From assembly GCF_014879935.1 (NCBI RefSeq), contig NZ_JACSRD010000183.1:1-51803 (forward strand): a stretch of 51,803 nucleotides of DNA. Direction: 5' to 3'. The stretch is from Prosthecobacter sp. Lineage in GTDB: Bacteria; Verrucomicrobiota; Verrucomicrobiia; Verrucomicrobiales; Verrucomicrobiaceae. The stretch's first letter is position 1. Each line of letters starts with the position of its first letter. A program made the translations under genes and the position numbers. Below the pieces are notes generated by a model. The model did not search any database, was not told the DNA's origin, and saw only the letters and a program-made list of their open reading frames with translations. Below, in pieces: positions 1 to 9,971 of the stretch.

Positions 1-968
<968 letters not shown>

Positions 969-1110
969 CATTGCTCCATCTCAAATTAAAGCCTGGTTCC
1001 AAAGGCTCGATTCGAATTTTGTTTCTCCCTGTATGCAGTTGTCAGAGAACGTATCTCTGAAAAGTGTCGTCAGACCACGTTTCACCCATCATCGGATGAC
1101 AGTGAGCCGC

Positions 1111-1229
1111 AGTCTGGTGACCATGGCACAGTGGTACCACCCGTTCCCATTCCGAACACGGAAGTGAAACGCTGTTGCGCCGATGATAGTATGGCGATAG
1201 GCCATGTGAAAGTAGGGCGTTGCCAGATT
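1111..1229 (+). rRNA. rrf: 5S ribosomal RNA
   Basis: The 5' strand (TCTGGTGACCATGGCACAG) pairs with the 3' strand (GGGCGTTGCCAGA). Between them is the hallmark 5S segment ACCCGTTCCCATTCCGAACA, followed by GGAAGTGAAAC and AAAGTAGGGCG. The length of about 115-119 nt is normal. It follows the 23S gene by about 140 bases, so the operon order is 23S then 5S, and it is followed at once by a terminator. The ends are set by helix I pairing and may be off by a few bases. Confidence 0.95.
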
Positions 1230-1233
1230 AAAC

Positions 1234-1272
1234 AAAACCCCGCTTCTCAATGTGAGAAGCGGGGTTTTTTCT
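1234..1272 (+). terminator. Rho-independent terminator of the rRNA operon
   Basis: A 12-bp perfect stem (CCCCGCTTCTCA / TGAGAAGCGGGG) with a 3-nt loop is followed by a run of six T residues; the stem is preceded by AAAA. It lies 5-10 bases past the 5S gene and should end rRNA transcription. Confidence 0.95.
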
Positions 1273-1450
1273 TGCTCCGAGATCACACATGTCGGTGTTT
1301 AGCCCATGTCGGAATCTCCTCTTCGGACAGAGCTGGTGAATACACACGCAGGAGAGTTCTCACCGAAACGAAACGTCACCGTGCGGGAAGGAACAGAGCC
1401 TGCTTCAGCAGGGCTCGCGAAGACTTCCCCACCAACCAACAAGTTCCATC

Positions 1451-1490
1451 AAAAGAAAAACCCGCCCCGACGATGAGCGCAGGGGCGGGC
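1451..1490 (-). terminator. Rho-independent terminator of glnB
   Basis: Read on the minus strand, an 8-bp stem (CCCGCCCC / GGGGCGGG) around a 13-nt loop is followed by TTTTTCTTTT. It lies about 30 bases past the glnB stop codon. The remaining stretch between the rRNA terminator and this one (1273-1450) shows no gene. Confidence 0.9.
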
Positions 1491-1518
1491 TTGAACGGAC
1501 AGGTTGCTGGAAACAAGA

Positions 1519-1890
<372 letters not shown>

Positions 1891-1960
1891 TCACGAATTG
1901 CAACGATCAGAACCGTGGGATCTGAAATTCCCGGCCCAACCTTTTGCAAATCACTGCTTA

Positions 1961-1976
1961 AGCCGGAAGCGTGCCA
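1961..1976 (-). promoter_or_regulatory. Possible sigma-54 promoter of glnB
   Basis: On the minus strand this reads TGGCACGCTTCCGGCT. It keeps the obligate GG at -24 and GC at -12 with the right spacing, and the TGGCACG half is perfect. The TT normally next to the -12 GC is CG here. It would give a leader of about 85 nt before the glnB ATG. Nitrogen-controlled P-II genes often use sigma-54, which is why I note it; it is a pattern match only. Confidence 0.35.
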
Positions 1977-2072
1977 ACTCTCCAGGCCATTTTTTCACCC
2001 TGAGGCTGTCAAACCCTTGCGCCTTGGAGTGCAGCGTTGCAAAGGCCGGTGCCCGGCGTAGAACCTCCATCC

Positions 2073-2990
2073 ATGTCCCGTTCCAACGTCCTCCTGGCAT
2101 GCGTCTTCTCCTTCCTCGCCAGCGCCAACGCGCAAGACGGCACCGCCGTGGAACTGAAGCTGTACTGGCAACCCGGCCAGATCTACACCCAGGAATCGGA
2201 CACTGACACGACCAATTTCCTCACCGCCCTGGGCAAGACCACCGACCAGAAACTCCGCCTGCACCAGACCACGCGCATCGCGGTGCAACAGTCAGCCCCA
2301 GGACAAACGGAGGCGAAGGTGACCATCGAGCACCTGCTGGGGGAGATGCATTACGAGGGGCAGAGCCATCTTTTCGATTCGAACAACCCGGAGGCCTCCC
2401 ACCCGCTGCTGCGGCAGAGCTTTGGCAACAGCGCCGGGAAGAGCTTCACCCTGGTCTATGATGAGAAGGGGAACTTCATCGACGCCAAGGACACTGGCTC
2501 GATGGTCACCGGCGGTGTGGAGCCGGATCTGTCATCCATTGCCACCGCACGTCAGCTTGCGACACTCTACCGTCGTTCATTGGAGATGGGACTGCCCAAG
2601 ATCCCGGTCCATCCCGGCGACAAGTGGATCTCCGATGAGGTGATCCCCTTTGCGCAGGCCGGCACGGTGCAGGTGAAGCTGAACGCGAAGTTTGACGGCG
2701 TCGTGGATCGCGAGGGCCACCAGCAGGCGCAGATCGCCTTTGAAGGCACAATGAAGTCGATGCGCGACAAGGACAGCACCGGCCGGGAGCTGCGGACGGA
2801 GCGCCCGGTCACCTTTGGCGACGATTCGAAGGTCAACGGCCACGTTTTCTTTGATCTGGACCGCCGGACCATCTCGCTCGCGGTCTTTTCCGCCACCATC
2901 CAGCTCAAGGTGGAAGGCAAGCCGATGCCCGTGCGCCAGCAGGTCACGACGAAGCTCGTTTCCATCAAGCCGGCCGTGCCGGTGAACTGA
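2073..2990 (+). CDS. Secreted protein of unknown function, DUF6263-like
   Basis: A protein of 305 residues starting at the ATG at 2073. An upstream in-frame TTG at 2037 exists, but only the ATG puts a clean signal peptide (about residues 1-20, cut after ASANA) at the N-terminus. The mature part begins with a strand pattern (VELKLYWQPGQIYTQESDTDT) and contains T/Q-rich alternating strands. This resembles the DUF6263 family of extracytoplasmic beta proteins, but that assignment is from pattern only. No catalytic motif is visible. It is divergent from glnB and its stop codon lies one base from the converging stop of the glycosyltransferase at 2992. Confidence 0.75.
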   Translation: MSRSNVLLACVFSFLASANAQDGTAVELKLYWQPGQIYTQESDTDTTNFLTALGKTTDQKLRLHQTTRIAVQQSAPGQTEAKVTIEHLLGEMHYEGQSHLFDSNNPEASHPLLRQSFGNSAGKSFTLVYDEKGNFIDAKDTGSMVTGGVEPDLSSIATARQLATLYRRSLEMGLPKIPVHPGDKWISDEVIPFAQAGTVQVKLNAKFDGVVDREGHQQAQIAFEGTMKSMRDKDSTGRELRTERPVTFGDDSKVNGHVFFDLDRRTISLAVFSATIQLKVEGKPMPVRQQVTTKLVSIKPAVPVN

Positions 2991-2991
2991 T

Positions 2992-3987
2992 TCAGGCGGC
3001 CAGCAGGAAGTCGCGCCCTTCCTCCCAGCCCCGCACCTGGAGATGCGCGGCGATCGCCTCGCGCGCGCCGCGTGTGCCGACGCCGGCCACGATGAAGCTC
3101 CGCTCCCGCTCCGGCAGGTCATCCGCCAGGCGCACCACGCGTCCGTCGCGATGCTGGCCGCGCTTTGCCTCGTCCACATCGATGAAGCCGGTGATCAGCC
3201 CGGAAAGGCTGTCAAACCGCCGCCGGGTCACTCTTCCCGCGCCCCACAGCCAGATTTCGCGGCCGGCGGCATGCTGCTGCAGCCAGCGGCGCAGATGGAG
3301 GCCCTTCATCGCATAGAACGCATCCACCGAGTAGCGCCCGTCCGTGCGTGACAGCCGCTGCGGCGGATCATTCCACGTGAGCAATTCCGCGTCCACCTTC
3401 CCAAACCGAACACCCGCCTCCAGCCAGCGCAGCCACAGCTCGTAATCCTCTGGAAAGTCACCGTGGTGATAGCCGCCGTGCTGCGCGATCAACTCGCGAC
3501 GAAACGTCACGCTCGGATGCGCGACGGGGGCTTCCACAAACCGGCGCAGGCTCATCGCCCCGTGATCCATGAGCGTGTTCACCCAGTCCACATGCGCCGC
3601 ATAACCCGCCTCCGTGCCGCCAAACCGCACGCGGCAGGAAACGAGGCCGTGATCCCGCTTCTCCATCAGAAAGGCCCGCTGCAACTCCAGCCGGCGCGCG
3701 TCCATCACATCATCCGCGTCCATGCGGGCGACGAACTCACCGCGACACGCCTCACAACCGCGGTCGAGCGCCGTCGCGATGCCCAGCGCCGGCTGCCTCA
3801 GCAAGACGATTCGCGCATCCTGCGCCGCCAGCCGCTGCAACAGCGCCTCCGTGGCTGGTTGCGAGCCGTCATCGACGATCACCAGTTCCCAGCCCGCAAA
3901 GCTTTGCCCGCGCACGCTTTCCACCGCCGCAGCAACCGTCGCCGGCGCGTCGCGCACGGGCATGAGGACGGAAACGGAAGGCTGCAT
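2992..3987 (-). CDS. Family 2 glycosyltransferase with extra C-terminal domain
   Basis: A 331-residue protein. Residues 4-110 are a GT-A nucleotide-sugar binding fold: SVSVLMPVRDAP at the start, VIVDDGS at 37-42, and the metal-binding DADD at 90-93. Residues about 240-331 form a second Rossmann-like unit (WLWGAGRVTRR, then GFIDVD and FIVAGVGTRGAREAI) of a kind sometimes appended to GT2 enzymes; its role is unknown. There are no membrane segments, so it is cytosolic or peripheral. It follows modC by 55 bases on the same strand, but nothing else links it to molybdate. The acceptor sugar cannot be predicted. Confidence 0.85.
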   Translation of the reverse strand: MQPSVSVLMPVRDAPATVAAAVESVRGQSFAGWELVIVDDGSQPATEALLQRLAAQDARIVLLRQPALGIATALDRGCEACRGEFVARMDADDVMDARRLELQRAFLMEKRDHGLVSCRVRFGGTEAGYAAHVDWVNTLMDHGAMSLRRFVEAPVAHPSVTFRRELIAQHGGYHHGDFPEDYELWLRWLEAGVRFGKVDAELLTWNDPPQRLSRTDGRYSVDAFYAMKGLHLRRWLQQHAAGREIWLWGAGRVTRRRFDSLSGLITGFIDVDEAKRGQHRDGRVVRLADDLPERERSFIVAGVGTRGAREAIAAHLQVRGWEEGRDFLLAA

Positions 3988-4042
3988 GCCGCACCTCTAA
4001 AAGGAAGCGCTTCCGGCGAAACCTCTTTTCGGACCGCTTTCG

Positions 4043-4777
4043 TCATCCAGACGCCACACCCAGCGCACGCGCCACCTCCGCGTTCGCAGGCCGCGTGAAG
4101 ACCTCCTCCGCGCTTCCTGCTTGCTGCACTTTGCCGCCGTGCATCACCACGAGTTGATCGCCGAGCAGGCGGGCCTCGGCACGATCATGTGTGACGAGCA
4201 TCACGGGAATGTCGAGCTCGCGAAGCTGCTGGCAGAGACCGGTGCGCAAGTCCTCGCGCAGGGCGGTGTCGAGCGCCGACAGCGGTTCGTCGAGCAACAG
4301 CAGACGTGGACGGCACACAACCGCACGTGCCAGCGCCACGCGCTGCTGCTGGCCGCCGGAAAGCTGTCGCGGGAACTGCTGCGCGACACCGCTGAGATCG
4401 TAACGCGTGATCACCGCCTCCACCCGCGCCTGGCGCTCGGCCTTGTCCAGCTTCGTGAGGCCGTACGCGATGTTCGCGGTCACATCGAGGTGCGGAAACA
4501 ACGCGTAGTCTTGAAACACAAAGCCGATGCCGCGTTGCTGCGGTGTGAGACACACGCCGGCTTCCGCATCGAACCATGTTTCGCCGCCAAAATGGATCAC
4601 GCCCCGCTCTGGGCGCTCCAATCCTGCCAGACACCGCAGCACCGTGGTCTTTCCGCAGCCCGAGGGGCCGAAGAGCACCGTCACGCTGTGCGCGCCGCCC
4701 GGCAGCCGCACGCCGCCATGAATGACCGCGCCGCCTTCGTAGTGCTTGATGAAATCGGCGGTCAGCGTCCTGGCCAT
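4043..4777 (-). CDS. modC: Molybdate ABC transporter ATP-binding protein (short form)
   Basis: A 244-residue ABC ATPase with Walker A GPSGCGKTT at 37-45, Q-loop FVFQDYALFPHL near 87-98, signature LSGGQQQ at 139-145, Walker B LLLLDEP at 159-165 and the switch histidine in LVTHDRAEA. The first 16 bases overlap the end of modB, and modA lies upstream, which fixes the substrate class as molybdate or tungstate. The usual ModC is about 350 residues and carries a C-terminal oxyanion-binding TOBE/Mop domain; this one stops right after the ATPase, so that regulatory domain is absent. Confidence 0.93.
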   Translation of the reverse strand: MARTLTADFIKHYEGGAVIHGGVRLPGGAHSVTVLFGPSGCGKTTVLRCLAGLERPERGVIHFGGETWFDAEAGVCLTPQQRGIGFVFQDYALFPHLDVTANIAYGLTKLDKAERQARVEAVITRYDLSGVAQQFPRQLSGGQQQRVALARAVVCRPRLLLLDEPLSALDTALREDLRTGLCQQLRELDIPVMLVTHDRAEARLLGDQLVVMHGGKVQQAGSAEEVFTRPANAEVARALGVASG

Positions 4778-5436
4778 GGGTGGAGAATTCGACGTTGAAG
4801 GGCGTAGGTGAGCGAAAGCACGGCAAAGGAGAAAAGCAGCATCGCCAGCGCGGTTTGATTCGCGGCGGAGTAGTTCAGCGCCTGCACCTCATCGTAGATG
4901 GAGACCGAGATCGTGCGTGTCACACCGGGCAGATTGCCGCCGACCATCAGCACCACGCCGAATTCGCCCATCGTGTGCGCAAAGCTCAGCACCACGCCCG
5001 CCAGGACGCCCGGCCAGGCCAGCGGCAGCACCACGCGACGGAACGTTCCAAAGCGTCCGACACCCAGGCACCACGACGCCTCCACCATTCGGCGATCCAC
5101 CGTCGCAAACGCGCTCAGGAACGGCTGCACGGCAAATGGCAGGCTGTAGAGCACCGAGGCGACGAGCAACCCTTGGAACGAAAACGGCAGCCGCGCTCCG
5201 AACACGCTCTCATAAAAACGTCCCACCGGACTGTGCGGGCCGATCGCCATCAGCACGTAGAAGCCGAGCACTGTCGGCGGCAGCACCAGCGGCAGCGCCA
5301 CGACGGCCTCCAGCAAAAAACGCCAGCGCCAGCGCGTGTTCACCAGCCACCACGCCAGCGGCAGGCCGAGCGCGATGAGAATGCAGGTCGTGCAGGCCGA
5401 AAGCCGCAGACTCAGGGTGATGGCCTGCCAGTCCAT
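4762..5436 (-). CDS. modB: Molybdate ABC transporter permease
   Basis: A 224-residue inner-membrane permease starting MDWQAITLSLRLS. The open frame extends upstream to 5532, but the ATG at 5436 sits one base after the modA stop and gives the normal ModB length. About five membrane spans are visible, with the ATPase-docking EAA loop in the form VEASWCLGVGRFGTFRRVVLP. The C-terminus overlaps modC. It forms the channel for molybdate or tungstate delivered by ModA. Confidence 0.93.
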   Translation of the reverse strand: MDWQAITLSLRLSACTTCILIALGLPLAWWLVNTRWRWRFLLEAVVALPLVLPPTVLGFYVLMAIGPHSPVGRFYESVFGARLPFSFQGLLVASVLYSLPFAVQPFLSAFATVDRRMVEASWCLGVGRFGTFRRVVLPLAWPGVLAGVVLSFAHTMGEFGVVLMVGGNLPGVTRTISVSIYDEVQALNYSAANQTALAMLLFSFAVLSLTYALQRRILHPWPGR

Positions 5437-5437
5437 G

Positions 5438-6238
5438 TCACTTGGCGGGAAGCTTGAATCCGTGACGCTGCAAAACCTTGCCGCCGGCCTCGCCGAGAAC
5501 GAAATCTCGGAACACTTGTGCCGCCGCGGCACTCGGCGTGCGCCTCACGATGACCATGCCCTGCTCAATGGCGGGAAACGCATCCGCAGGCACCTCCCAC
5601 CAGCGGCCTTTGCCCTTCATCCTGTCTGAAACCGCATGCGAAAGCGCCAGAAAGCCGATGTCTGCGGCTCCGCTCTCCACGAACTGGGCAGTCTGCGAGA
5701 TGTTTTCCCCCAGCACCAGCTTTGGCTCCGCCGGCTCGTAAACTTTGAGCGATTTCATCGCCGCCACTGCCGCCGTGCCATACGGAGCCAGCTTCGGATT
5801 CGCGATGGCGATCTTCTTCACCGCAGGATCGCTGAGCGCGGCGATGCCGAGCTTCTCCACGTCCAGCGGCGACGACTTCGGCACCCACAAAACGAGCCCG
5901 CCGACCGCATACGGCGACACCCGGTCATCCAGGGCGAGTCCCTCCTTCGCCAGTTTGTCCGGGTAATCCATGTCCGCGGCGAGGAACACATCGAAGGGCG
6001 CCTCATTCTGGATTTGCGCGAAGAAATGGCCCGACGAGCCATACGTCGCCTTCACCGTCACCTCCGGATGCGCGGCACTGAATTCCTTCAGCACGTCCTC
6101 CATCGCAAACTGCACGCTGGAGGCCACCGAGATCGTCAGCGTGGAGGATCCGGCCTCTCCCGTGGGATTAGACCCCGGTTTGCAGGCGGCGAGCACGCAG
6201 GCACACGTGAAGATGGAAAGGATGAGTCGTCGTTTCAT
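5438..6238 (-). CDS. modA: Molybdate ABC transporter substrate-binding lipoprotein
   Basis: A 266-residue periplasmic binding protein. The start at 6238 gives MKRRLILSIF and a lipobox VLAAC with the lipidated cysteine at residue 19, so it is probably membrane-anchored. The mature protein begins TLTISVASSVQFAMEDVLKEF, the ModA hallmark in which the serines of the ASS motif bind the oxyanion; later ATYGSSGHFFAQIQ and FLAADMDYP also match the family. It is the first transport gene after the regulator, 19 bases downstream of its stop. ModA alone cannot be told to prefer molybdate or tungstate. Confidence 0.94.
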   Translation of the reverse strand: MKRRLILSIFTCACVLAACKPGSNPTGEAGSSTLTISVASSVQFAMEDVLKEFSAAHPEVTVKATYGSSGHFFAQIQNEAPFDVFLAADMDYPDKLAKEGLALDDRVSPYAVGGLVLWVPKSSPLDVEKLGIAALSDPAVKKIAIANPKLAPYGTAAVAAMKSLKVYEPAEPKLVLGENISQTAQFVESGAADIGFLALSHAVSDRMKGKGRWWEVPADAFPAIEQGMVIVRRTPSAAAAQVFRDFVLGEAGGKVLQRHGFKLPAK

Positions 6239-6257
6239 CAGGATGGAGGCGGAATGA

Positions 6258-7319
6258 TCAAATGGAGAGCATCTCGCCGGTGTGGCTCGCGTCGTAACCC
6301 GGCAGTTCATCGATCAGCCGCCGATGCGCACGGCTGCGCAGCAGGCGGATCAGCGCCTGGACGCGTGGATCACGCTCCATCGCCGCGGGAAAGCACAGAT
6401 CGAGCGACTCATCGCGCACTGGCAGGAATCGCAGTCCGGCATCCTCGGCGCACAGCCGCACGCACACGCCCGCCTCCGCCCAGCCACCACGCACGGCCTC
6501 CACCACGGCCTGATGGCTCAGCATCACGCGCTTTGAATCACGCGGCTTGTCGAGAAGATCGTCCAGACATTCCCGCGCCGCCGATCCCTGCTCCCGCATC
6601 GCCCATTGGCGCACGTTCTTCGCGCAGGCCGACACGCTGCGTGTCGGAGCATCGCTCGGCAGCACAATGCCCTCCTGCCAGTCGGCGCTGCGCAGCAGGC
6701 GATAACCACCGCCAAGCTTCTCGCGTGCCGTCTCCGCATTGCGGTCCGGCTTCTCAACCGTCGACCGATGCAGCGCCGCCACATGCACCACGCCGCGTTT
6801 CAAAAGCTCCAGGGCCGTTCCACCCCCTCGCGAAAACGTCAGCAGCCGGAAACCTGACGCGGCGGCGTATTCAGCCGCCAGCAGTCCCGCCGCCGGGTCA
6901 CAACCCGCCAGCACCAGCGTCTGCGCGGCATCCCAGTCGCCACGTTCATGCAGGACCTTGTCCCGGCAGATGCCGTCGTGTGCCCAGGCGCTTCCCGGCA
7001 GCGTCTCCACCGGATACAGCCACTTTTTCCCGCCCACTTCCGCCTCCCAGTAGCGATTGGCATCAAAACGCGGCTCCCAGGCCCAGGCGGAATCCTCTCC
7101 ACGCTTCGATACGCCCGAGCTGAACAACTCCTCCACGCTGCACTCCAGCGCCTTCGCCACTGCCAGCGCCGCCGTGACCGACGGCGTGAGTCTTCCTGCC
7201 TCGATCGCGCTCACCGAGCTGCGCGGAATGCCCGACTGTGTCGCCAGCTCGTCCTGTGACCATTCTCTTGCTTTACGCCGCAGGGCAACCGGGTGGGGGC
7301 TGGATTTCAGGTCCGACAT
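6258..7319 (-). CDS. XRE-type regulator with periplasmic-binding-like domain, probable molybdate regulator
   Basis: A 353-residue protein. Residues about 10-65 are a Cro/C1-type helix-turn-helix (WSQDELATQSGIPRSSVSAIEAGRLTPSVTA region). Residues about 85-300 resemble the PBP_like domain that is often fused to helix-turn-helix units next to modABC (LVLAGCDPAAGLLA at the start, then VHVAALH and GYRLLRSADWQEGIVLP). The established idea for this family is that the binding domain senses molybdate, tungstate or a molybdenum cofactor form. Position supports this: it is the first gene of the modABC operon and is divergent from the TonB receptor at 7480, so it could act on both promoters. Confidence 0.85.
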   Translation of the reverse strand: MSDLKSSPHPVALRRKAREWSQDELATQSGIPRSSVSAIEAGRLTPSVTAALAVAKALECSVEELFSSGVSKRGEDSAWAWEPRFDANRYWEAEVGGKKWLYPVETLPGSAWAHDGICRDKVLHERGDWDAAQTLVLAGCDPAAGLLAAEYAAASGFRLLTFSRGGGTALELLKRGVVHVAALHRSTVEKPDRNAETAREKLGGGYRLLRSADWQEGIVLPSDAPTRSVSACAKNVRQWAMREQGSAARECLDDLLDKPRDSKRVMLSHQAVVEAVRGGWAEAGVCVRLCAEDAGLRFLPVRDESLDLCFPAAMERDPRVQALIRLLRSRAHRRLIDELPGYDASHTGEMLSI

Positions 7320-7427
7320 GATGCTGTCAGTAATGGTCCCGATGTTGCCGGTGTCAATTCACGTGATGGGCAGCCGCCAATCAACTGCGTGAGGAGTCCC
7401 GATGCCGGGTGCGCTATTTTACTTGAT

Positions 7428-7436
7428 TGCTATGAT
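7428..7436 (+). promoter_or_regulatory. Possible extended -10 promoter of the TonB receptor operon
   Basis: TGCTATGAT combines a TG-type extended -10 with the -10 hexamer TATGAT, 44 bases before the receptor ATG. No good -35 is seen. The pentamer GCTAT occurs at 7413-7417 and 7429-7433, which could be a regulator half-site pair. No molybdenum-cofactor riboswitch was recognised in 7320-7479. Confidence 0.35.
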
Positions 7437-7479
7437 CCTGTCCGTCTAAACCAGCATCCTGTCACTCCCGCGACTCGCC

Positions 7480-9444
7480 ATGACTCACGCTCCCCGCCCT
7501 CTCCTTCCGTTGTTGTTCCTGCCCTTCTTCTCCCTCGCCGCCGCCGATCCGCAGCCTTTTGAGCTGGGTGAGGTCGTCATCACGGCCGACACCATCAGCG
7601 GCGCGGAGGCGATGACCACCCGCGTCACCGCCTCGGACATCCGCAAGTTTGAGCGGACCGACCTTTCCGAGGCGCTGCGGCTGAGCCCCGGCGTGTTTGG
7701 CAACAACAACGGCCCGCGCAACGAGTCCGGCGTGTATGTGCGCGGCTTTGACCTGCGCCAGACGCCTGTCTTCATCGACGGCATCCCGGTTTATGTGCCC
7801 TACGATGGTTATGTGGACCTGCGCCGCTTCTCGTCGGCGGACGTGGCGGAGATCAGCATCTCCAAAGGCTTCAGCTCCGCCACCTACGGCCCGAACACTC
7901 TCGGCGGGGCGATCAACATCGTCTCCCGCAAGCCGGAGAAGCCCTTCGAAGGCGATCTGCTCGGCGGCTGGATGCAGGAGGGCGGTTACATCGGCACGGC
8001 GAATCTCGGCTTCCGCAGCGAGCACTGGTATCTCCAGCTCGGCGGCTCCTTCACGGATGTGGACAGCTACCGCATGTCGAAGGACTTCGTGCCGACCGCG
8101 ACGGAAAACGGTGGCACGCGGGACAATGCCTACCGCGAGGACTGGCGGGTGAGCGCCAAGCTCGGCTACATGCCGAACAAGACGGACGAATATGCGCTCG
8201 GCTACATCTGGCAGCGCGGTGAAAAGGGCAATCCCGTCTATGCCGGCAATCTGCCCGCCGCGCAGCAGCCCCGGCGCTTCTGGCGGTGGCCGCAGTGGGA
8301 CAAGCAGACGATCTACTTCATCGGTCACACGCAGCTCGGTAAAGACACCTGGATCAAGGAGCGGCTCTATTATGATCGCTTCATCAACTCTCTCTTTGCC
8401 TACAACAATGCGGCCTACAACACGCAGAACCCTCCTGCAGGCTTCCAAAGCTACTACGATGACTACACGCTCGGTGGCAGTCTCGAGTTCGGCACGAAGC
8501 TGAGCGACAAAAACACGCTCAAAGCCGCGCTGCATGGCAAGTTTGACCGCCACACCGAGCACAACCAAGGTGCTCCCTACTACACCTTCGAGGATCGCGC
8601 CTACTCGCTCGGCATCGAGGACACGCACCAGTTCACCGAGCGCTTCAGCGTCACCCTCGGAGCCAGTTATGACCGTCGCGACGTGCTGGAGGCCGTGGAC
8701 ACGAACAACGGCAACGGCCTCGGCGGCGACAGCTTCTCCGCCTTCAATCCGCAGCTCGGCCTCTTCTACAAACTGCCGGAGCGTGGCACCTTTCACGCCA
8801 CCGTCGCGCAGAAGAGCCGCTTCCCCACCATCAAAGATCGCTACTCCTATCGTCTCGGAGCCGCCATCCCGAATCCCAACCTCGAACCCGAACGCGCCGT
8901 TCATTACGACATCGGCTACGACGGCAAAGTGGCGAAACATTTGAGCATCCATGCCAGCCTCTTCGCCGCGATGATCGAAGACACCATCCAGCGCGTGGCC
9001 AACGTGCTCCCCGGCACCTTTCAGCTTCAAAACGTCGGCAAATCGCGAAACCTCGGCACGGAGCTCGGCTTCGACTACAAACCCTGCGATGCCCTCCAAC
9101 TCGGCCTGAACTACACCTATCTCGACCGCAAAAACATCAGCCAGCCGCAGGTGAAGCTCATCGACACGCCACGTCACGCACTCTTCACCTACGCGGACAT
9201 CCGCCCGGTGAAATGGCTCAGCATCATCCCCAGCGCCGAATACAGCAGCGCCCGCTGGGCTTTGACCACCGGCGCGGAGGTCGGAGCCTATGCCGTGATG
9301 AATTTGAAAGCCGTCGTGCGGCTCCCCGGCGAGACCACCCTCAGCTTCGGCGTGAACAACCTCGCCGATCGCAACTACGCCGTCACCGAAGGCTACTTCG
9401 AGGCCGGCCGCACGCTCTTCGCCAACCTCCAGCTCAAGTTTTGA
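7480..9444 (+). CDS. TonB-dependent outer-membrane receptor, possibly for a molybdenum or tungsten species
   Basis: A 654-residue receptor with a signal peptide of about 22 residues. A TonB-box-like segment (LGEVVITAD) is followed by the plug domain: RKFERTDLSEALRLSPGV, the conserved VYVRGFD, VFIDGIPVYVPYDG and SATYGPNTLGGAINIVSRKP. The rest is a beta-barrel with alternating strands that ends in a C-terminal F (LFANLQLKF), as expected for BamA recognition. It starts an operon with the 9448 gene, is 3 bases from it and faces the modABC regulator. I infer that it brings a molybdate-related compound across the outer membrane; the ligand could also be iron or another metal complex. Confidence 0.93.
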   Translation: MTHAPRPLLPLLFLPFFSLAAADPQPFELGEVVITADTISGAEAMTTRVTASDIRKFERTDLSEALRLSPGVFGNNNGPRNESGVYVRGFDLRQTPVFIDGIPVYVPYDGYVDLRRFSSADVAEISISKGFSSATYGPNTLGGAINIVSRKPEKPFEGDLLGGWMQEGGYIGTANLGFRSEHWYLQLGGSFTDVDSYRMSKDFVPTATENGGTRDNAYREDWRVSAKLGYMPNKTDEYALGYIWQRGEKGNPVYAGNLPAAQQPRRFWRWPQWDKQTIYFIGHTQLGKDTWIKERLYYDRFINSLFAYNNAAYNTQNPPAGFQSYYDDYTLGGSLEFGTKLSDKNTLKAALHGKFDRHTEHNQGAPYYTFEDRAYSLGIEDTHQFTERFSVTLGASYDRRDVLEAVDTNNGNGLGGDSFSAFNPQLGLFYKLPERGTFHATVAQKSRFPTIKDRYSYRLGAAIPNPNLEPERAVHYDIGYDGKVAKHLSIHASLFAAMIEDTIQRVANVLPGTFQLQNVGKSRNLGTELGFDYKPCDALQLGLNYTYLDRKNISQPQVKLIDTPRHALFTYADIRPVKWLSIIPSAEYSSARWALTTGAEVGAYAVMNLKAVVRLPGETTLSFGVNNLADRNYAVTEGYFEAGRTLFANLQLKF

Positions 9445-9447
9445 TCC

Positions 9448-9915
9448 ATGCGCACGCTTTTTCTTCTCCTCGCCTGCTGCCTGCAAATCCATGCCGCCGA
9501 CCTCGTCGTCCAGATCGGCACTGAAAAGCCGCTCACCGTTAAAATGAGCGATTTGGAGCTGCTGCCTCATCAAACCGTCAAAGCCGCTGACCATGGCGGC
9601 AAAGAGGCCACCTGGACCGGCGTGCCGCTTTATCAGGTGCTGCAATTCGCCGGCGTCAGCTTTGGCGACAGCCTGCGCGGTCCCGCGCTCGCTCAATACG
9701 TCGTCGTAACCGCCAATGATGGCTATAAAGCCGTCTTCGCCCTGCCGGAGCTCGACCCACGCAGCACTGACGATCCCGTGTTGCTGTGCGAATCGATGAA
9801 CGATGCCGCTCTCCCTGCCGATCTCGGCCCTTTGCGGATGGTGTTGCCAAAGGAGAAGCGCCATTTTCGCTGGGTGCGGAACGTGGCGAAGATCGAAGTG
9901 CGAAAGGTCGAATGA
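9448..9915 (+). CDS. Periplasmic protein with sulfite-oxidase-like (molybdopterin oxidoreductase) fold
   Basis: A 155-residue protein with a signal peptide (residues 1-17, CLQIHAA). The mature part resembles a shortened Oxidoreductase_molyb domain: TWTGVPLYQVLQFAGV, then VVTANDGYKAVFALPELD and a C-terminal PLRMVLPKEKRHFRWVRNVAKIEV. The cofactor-coordinating cysteine of sulfite oxidases is not evident; the one cysteine in the mature part is in LLCES. It may therefore bind a ligand without catalysis. It lies directly after the TonB receptor and next to modABC, which suggests a periplasmic hand-off role for a molybdenum compound. Function is inferred. Confidence 0.75.
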   Translation: MRTLFLLLACCLQIHAADLVVQIGTEKPLTVKMSDLELLPHQTVKAADHGGKEATWTGVPLYQVLQFAGVSFGDSLRGPALAQYVVVTANDGYKAVFALPELDPRSTDDPVLLCESMNDAALPADLGPLRMVLPKEKRHFRWVRNVAKIEVRKVE

Positions 9916-9971
9916 GGCGGGAGGCGAAACTGTGCTGGCAATAGGACGGGGCTGCTTCAGCCTGAGACTTC

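Noticed and set aside
969..1110. tRNA gene between 23S and 5S
   Set aside because: No cloverleaf or T-loop consensus (GTTCRANNC) in a proper frame was found in this spacer.
3988..4042. Terminator between modC and the glycosyltransferase (GGAAGCGCTTCC then TTTT on the minus strand)
   Set aside because: The stem is only about 4-6 pairs with little or no loop; too weak to call.
7320..7479. Possible molybdenum-cofactor riboswitch upstream of the TonB receptor or regulator
   Set aside because: I could not find the conserved core or a convincing multi-helix fold in this short space.
7462..9864. 800-codon open frame on the minus strand across the TonB receptor
   Set aside because: It is a shadow of the receptor reading frame in GC-rich DNA; the product is low in family likeness, while the plus strand has a complete receptor.
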